From: Pseudoflavonifractor sp. An184
GTDB lineage: Bacteria; Bacillota; Clostridia; Oscillospirales; Oscillospiraceae
Direction of reading: 5' to 3'
Length of the DNA: 64,000 bases
Assembly: GCF_002160305.1 (NCBI RefSeq)
Contig: NZ_NFKI01000004.1
Location: 78,450 to 142,449 of the forward strand
Position 1 is the stretch's first letter. Each line of letters starts with the position of its first letter. Positions 60,647 through 64,000 of the stretch are shown here, one piece after another. The position numbers and the translations under genes are program-made. The notes beneath the pieces were generated by a model that did not search any database, was not told the DNA's origin, and was given only the letters and a program-made list of their open reading frames with translations.

Positions 60647-61867
60647 ATGAAATCCCTGTACCAGGAGGCAAAGGCGATTCAAGACCAGATCGTGGCCGAC
60701 CGCCGCTACCTCCACCAGATCCCGGAGGTGGGCATGGACTTGCCGGAGTCTGCCGCCTACATTGAGAAGCGGCTCTCCGAGATGGGCATTCCCTCCCACC
60801 GGTGCGGCGTGATGCCGGATGAAATCCGGAAAAAGTATGTGGCCATGGGCTTCCCAGACATGGCCGCCTCCACCGGCGTGGTGGCCACCATCGGCAGCGG
60901 GAGCCCCTGCATCCTGCTGCGGGCGGACTTTGACGCCCTGCCCATGGAGGAGATCAACGATCTGCCCTTCTGCTCCAAGCGCAAGGCCAGCCACATGTGC
61001 GGCCACGACACCCACGCCGCCATGCTGCTGGGGGCGGCCAAGCTGCTGAAAGACCATGAGTCTGAACTGAAGGGGACGGTCAAGCTCATGTTCCAGCCCG
61101 GCGAGGAGATGGGCTACGGCTCCAAGACCATGATCGACGACGGCCTGCTGGAGAACCCAAAGGTGGACGCCGCCTTCGCGCTGCACATCTTTTCCACCAC
61201 TCCGGTGGGAGAGGTGACCTACTGCACCGGCGTCACAAGCTCCTCTCTGGACAGCTTCATCGTGAACATCCAGGGCAAGGGCGGACACAGCTCCACCCCG
61301 CAGCTCTCCATTGACCCCCTGATGATTGCCAACCAGATCTATACCGCGGCCAATATGCTCATGACCCGGGAGGTGGACCCCAAGGCCACCGCCACCCTGT
61401 CCGCCGGTGTGCTCCGGTCCGGCACGGCGGTCAATATTCTTCCGGATACCGCCACCCTCCAGATGGGCATGCGCACCTATGACAAGGAGGCCCGGGCCCA
61501 TATCCTGGAGCGGCTGCCCCAGATCATCGACCACTATGTAAAAGCCTGGCGGGGCGATTACGAGCTGGTCACCTTCAACTGCCCCTGCACCTACACCGAC
61601 GACACGGTCTCCCGCGAACTGCTCCCTGCCATCGCGGAAATCGTGGGAGAGGAAAATATCTCGAATACCGGACCCATGGCTGGTACAGAGGACTTCAGCT
61701 ATGTGGCCGAGGCCGTTCCCAGCATGTTTATCTGCCTGGGCGCCGGCGGTCCCGACCAGTATCCCCACCACAATCCCCGCATGGTGCTGGATGAGAGCGT
61801 CTTCTTCCAGGGAGCCGCCATCCACGCCAACTGCGCCATGGAGTGGCTGAACCGGCACGGAAAATAA
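60647..61867 (+). CDS. M20-family amidohydrolase/peptidase (aminoacylase-like)
   Basis: 406 residues. HQIPEVGMDLPESAAYI start (the HRxPE-like hallmark), Asp/Glu/His metal ligands in LLRADFDALPMEE (about 86), MCGHDTHAAMLLGAAKLL (about 118) and FQPGEEMGYGSKTMI (about 147). It likely removes an acyl group from an amino acid or cleaves a dipeptide. GAAAGGAG precedes ATG 60647. It is the third gene of the sigma-54 operon. Confidence 0.9.
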   Translation: MKSLYQEAKAIQDQIVADRRYLHQIPEVGMDLPESAAYIEKRLSEMGIPSHRCGVMPDEIRKKYVAMGFPDMAASTGVVATIGSGSPCILLRADFDALPMEEINDLPFCSKRKASHMCGHDTHAAMLLGAAKLLKDHESELKGTVKLMFQPGEEMGYGSKTMIDDGLLENPKVDAAFALHIFSTTPVGEVTYCTGVTSSSLDSFIVNIQGKGGHSSTPQLSIDPLMIANQIYTAANMLMTREVDPKATATLSAGVLRSGTAVNILPDTATLQMGMRTYDKEARAHILERLPQIIDHYVKAWRGDYELVTFNCPCTYTDDTVSRELLPAIAEIVGEENISNTGPMAGTEDFSYVAEAVPSMFICLGAGGPDQYPHHNPRMVLDESVFFQGAAIHANCAMEWLNRHGK

Positions 61868-61942
61868 TTCCTTGTCCGTAGAAATCCCATAGAAATGAAT
61901 CAGGCACGATGCCAAATGAATCACACCGAAAGGAGTGCGCGG

Positions 61943-63355
61943 ATGCCTGCCGCGCAGACAGCTATGGAAAAGAAAAAACGTTCCTTCGCAATGCCCCATG
62001 TTTTCGTGATCCTCACCATCATCATGCTGCTGGTGTGGGCCATCTCCTTCTTCGTGCCCAGCGGCAACTTCGAGCGGGTGCTGGACCCCAACTCCGGCCG
62101 TGAGATCGTCAACCCCGATGTGTTCAACTTCGTGGAGAAGGAATACATCATGCCGGACACCTTCTTCCAGACCTTCTACAACGGCATCGTGGGCGGCATC
62201 AGCATCATGGCCAACCTGCTCATCGTGTCCGGCGTGCTGGGCGTGCTGGAGTCCACCGGCGCCTTCTCCGCCGGCATCCACAAGCTGGTCCGGGCCACCA
62301 AGGGCAAGGAGCTGAGCCTGGTGGTCATCATGTACGTGCTGTTCACCGTGTTCGGCGTGCTGGGCTACGGCGAGGGCGCATATCCCTTCTATGGCCTGGC
62401 GGTCATGGTGATCATGTCGGCGGGCTATGACCGGATGACCGGCGCGGCCACCGTCATCCTGGGCTCCTGCGGCAGCTTTGCCTGCGGCATGCTGAATATG
62501 TTCACCACCGGCGTCTCCCAGCAGATCGTGGGCCTGCCCATGTTCTCCGGCATGTGGTACCGGGCCGTCGTGCTGGTGGTGTTCTTCACCATCGGCCTGG
62601 TCTTCCTGCTCCACTACGCCATCAAGACCCGCAAGGACCCCACCAAGAGCTACTGCTATGACGAGTACAAGGACCAGGACGCCAGCGGCGCTCTGGGCGA
62701 GGAGGTCCCCATGGACGGCCGGCGCATTCTGGCCCTGGTGGGCTTCCTGATCGTCACCATCATCCAGGGCTACGGCTGCGTGTCCCTGGGCTGGAGTTTC
62801 CCCAACATCACCGCCATGTACATCATCTTCATGATCGTCCTGGCCGTCATCTTCGGCATCTCCCCCAATGAGGTGTGTAACCGCTTCACCGCCGGCGCCG
62901 CCCGGGTGCTGGGCCCCGCCCTGGCCATCGGCTTCGCCAACGGCGTCATGGTCCTGCTCAACGAGGCCAACATCATGGATACCGCCGTGTACTACATGAG
63001 CAACGCCCTCCAGGGCAAGAGCCCCCTGATCACCCTGCTCATTATCTACGTGTTCGTCACCTGCCTGAACTTCTTCGTGGTCTCCGGCTCCGGCAAGGCG
63101 GTCATGATGATGCCCATCCTCAGCCCCCTGGGGCAGATTCTGGGCATCAACCAGCAGGTCATGGTGCTCACCTATCAGCTGGGCGACGGCCTGACCAACT
63201 ACCTGTGGCCCGCCGGCGCCGCCGTGGCCTGCGCCCTGTGCGGCATCGACTTCGGCAAGTGGTTCCGCTTCGCCATCAAAGCCATCGGCACCATGATGGT
63301 GGCGGCCTATATCCTGATCATCGTTGCGAACGCCATCAACTACGGTCCCTTCTAA
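61943..63355 (+). CDS. YfcC-family putative amino acid/dicarboxylate transporter
   Basis: 470 residues with about twelve membrane helices. MPHVFVILTIIMLLVWAISFFVPSG (about 18-42) and the central GYGEGAYPFYGLAVMVI segment are typical of YfcC/DcuC-type carriers, often linked to peptide or arginine use. ATG 61943 is chosen because AAAGGAG lies 7 nt before it; an upstream in-frame ATG at 61895 lacks a ribosome site. It is the last gene of the operon. Confidence 0.85.
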   Translation: MPAAQTAMEKKKRSFAMPHVFVILTIIMLLVWAISFFVPSGNFERVLDPNSGREIVNPDVFNFVEKEYIMPDTFFQTFYNGIVGGISIMANLLIVSGVLGVLESTGAFSAGIHKLVRATKGKELSLVVIMYVLFTVFGVLGYGEGAYPFYGLAVMVIMSAGYDRMTGAATVILGSCGSFACGMLNMFTTGVSQQIVGLPMFSGMWYRAVVLVVFFTIGLVFLLHYAIKTRKDPTKSYCYDEYKDQDASGALGEEVPMDGRRILALVGFLIVTIIQGYGCVSLGWSFPNITAMYIIFMIVLAVIFGISPNEVCNRFTAGAARVLGPALAIGFANGVMVLLNEANIMDTAVYYMSNALQGKSPLITLLIIYVFVTCLNFFVVSGSGKAVMMMPILSPLGQILGINQQVMVLTYQLGDGLTNYLWPAGAAVACALCGIDFGKWFRFAIKAIGTMMVAAYILIIVANAINYGPF

Positions 63356-63392
63356 GCGGCGAAAAAATTTTTCAGGAATTTGAAAATTTCTC

Positions 63393-63421
63393 TTGACAAT
63401 CGAGACATGCCCTGCTAAAAT
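63393..63421 (+). promoter_or_regulatory. Promoter for the tRNA-Ala region
   Basis: TTGACA (63393-63398), 17 nt, TAAAAT (63416-63421). A GTCCGCC/GGCGGAC hairpin follows at 63432-63454. Confidence 0.75.
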
Positions 63422-63463
63422 AAGCTTCGTTGTCCGCCAAGTGAACCGGCGGACGGCGAAGTT

Positions 63464-63488
63464 GGGGGTATAGCTCAGCTGGGAGCGC
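63464..63488 (+). pseudogene. Truncated 5' fragment of tRNA-Ala
   Basis: The first ~25 nt match the intact tRNA-Ala at 63582 (acceptor strand, D arm) except for loss of two bases (GGGAGCGC instead of GGGAGAGCGC). It then continues into unrelated sequence with no anticodon or T arm. Confidence 0.85.
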
Positions 63489-63581
63489 CAGCAAACGGAG
63501 GTAATCCCCCTCGATGTAGGGAAACAACAATTCAATCAAAAAGCCCGGAAACCCTTGAGATTCAATGGTTTCCGGTTATAT

Positions 63582-63657
<76 letters not shown>

Positions 63658-63699
63658 AGAACAATGACTCACACAACCAAATGTGTGAGTCATTGTTCT
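63658..63699. repeat. Perfect 18-bp hairpin directly after the tRNA CCA
   Basis: Arms 63658-63675 and 63682-63699 with a 6-nt loop. No T run follows, so it is more likely a symmetry element or processing signal than a simple terminator. Confidence 0.8.
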
Positions 63700-63751
63700 A
63701 TACCATGAAAAATAAATTGAGGACGAACACCTGATTCAATCCCCTATCATG

Positions 63752-63781
63752 AGGCCCGTGCAGTCATGCACGGGCCTTTTC
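63752..63781 (+). terminator. Terminator after tRNA-Ala
   Basis: GGCCCGTGCA (63753-63762), loop GTCA, complement 63767-63776, then TTTTCCTTTTT. Confidence 0.85.
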
Positions 63782-63820
63782 CTTTTTCCATTTTTTATTT
63801 TATCATTTCGGAGGTGTACT

Positions 63821-64000
63821 ATGGGAAACAAATTTTTTGCAGAACTGTCCCGGCGTCTAAACGCAGACGGAATTGAGTCATGTGGCATAGAGGACAAGCG
63901 GCTGGAGGTATTCCTCCACAGCCAGCCGGTTCTCTATGTGTCCCCGGCAAGCGACGTCTTCCTACTGCCAGCCGGTAGTCAAAACGAGGAGGCCAGTGAA
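63821..64000 (+). CDS. Start of a mobile-element-type ORF (cut by window edge)
   Basis: 60 codons from ATG 63821 with GGAGGTG upstream, open to the window end. It begins MGNKFFAELSRRLNADGIES and contains VFLHSQPVLYVSPASDVFLL. I associate this pattern with small ORFs at the ends of conjugative or integrative elements in Clostridia, but cannot name a family. The surrounding DNA is visibly more AT-rich than the rest of the window, and the position next to a tRNA gene fits an integrated element. Confidence 0.6.
   Translation, partial: MGNKFFAELSRRLNADGIESCGIEDKRLEVFLHSQPVLYVSPASDVFLLPAGSQNEEASE

Noticed and set aside
63464..63510. A second functional tRNA upstream of tRNA-Ala
   Set aside because: Only the acceptor strand and D arm are present; there is no anticodon stem, T arm or CCA.
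60617..63535. A 972-codon open frame on the minus strand
   Set aside because: It lies antisense to the M20 and YfcC genes, is composed of His/Gly/Val-rich non-protein-like sequence and has no ribosome site.

Overview
The window comes from a high-GC member of the Clostridia, most likely Oscillospiraceae of the gut (Flavonifractor, Pseudoflavonifractor, Lawsonibacter or Intestinimonas type). The evidence is the GGAGG-type ribosome sites, a lysine riboswitch, a valyl T-box, a SpoIID-like sporulation protein, PadR/DUF2812 and LCP genes, and a sialic-acid scavenging cluster. This placement is inferred from gene content only. The sequence looks chromosomal, with housekeeping genes throughout. The only mobile signals are a REP-associated transposase (RAYT), small repeats, and a probable integrated element beginning at the right edge next to tRNA-Ala.

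Layout. 1-1689 (-) is the 5' part of comEC. 1.9-5.3 kb holds a radical-SAM/TIGR03915 DNA-repair pair split by a nitroreductase and a DHFR-like reductase. 5.3-6.8 kb is repeat-rich and contains a DUF624 gene. 6.8-18.6 kb is a sialic acid/amino-sugar uptake and catabolism locus: ROK kinase, AGE-type epimerase, RpiR regulator, ABC substrate-binding protein, two permeases, YhcH/NanQ-like protein, NanA, NagB, NagA and an MsmK/UgpC-type ATPase. 18.7-28.1 kb carries a UvrD/PcrA helicase, DUF1275, smc, RAYT, two zinc-ribbon proteins and ftsY. 28.1-38 kb carries two small membrane paralogs, rph, rdgB, yhbY, a nadD-yqeK fusion, lcp, rsfS, DUF6440, and a T-box followed by a membrane protein gene and valS. 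38.4-41.9 kb holds an Amt-GlnB fusion and a GH13 enzyme. 42.1-46.6 kb (-) holds a MATE exporter with an attenuator-like leader, queA and a SpoIID-like protein. 46.6-49.9 kb is a lysine-riboswitch-controlled asd-dapA-dapB operon. 50-52.7 kb has two tiny genes on the minus strand, then padR and two DUF2812 genes with a clear operator. 52.8-55.6 kb (-) is a two-component system. 55.9-63.4 kb is a sigma-54 activator with its target operon: amidohydrolase, BrnQ, M20 peptidase and YfcC transporter. 63.4-64 kb holds a tRNA-Ala fragment, an intact tRNA-Ala(GGC) and the start of a mobile-element-like ORF.

Most notable observations. (1) smc and ftsY both carry a second copy of their own 3' end, 211 and 222 bp downstream. 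The copies encode the same C-terminal residues but differ only by synonymous changes, and the stop is TAA in the first copy and TGA in the second in both cases. The two loci bracket the RAYT segment. (2) A ~177-nt repeat occurs three times with conserved helices and compensatory substitutions, each copy just after a strong GC hairpin. (3) The RAYT gene carries an exact inverted pair of a 24-bp REP inside its own reading frame, and the same REP recurs at 52.75 kb. (4) Several control regions are unusually readable: a sigma-54 promoter with phased upstream sites, a PadR operator, a lysine riboswitch, a T-box, and a MATE attenuator with a near-leaderless in-frame upstream start.
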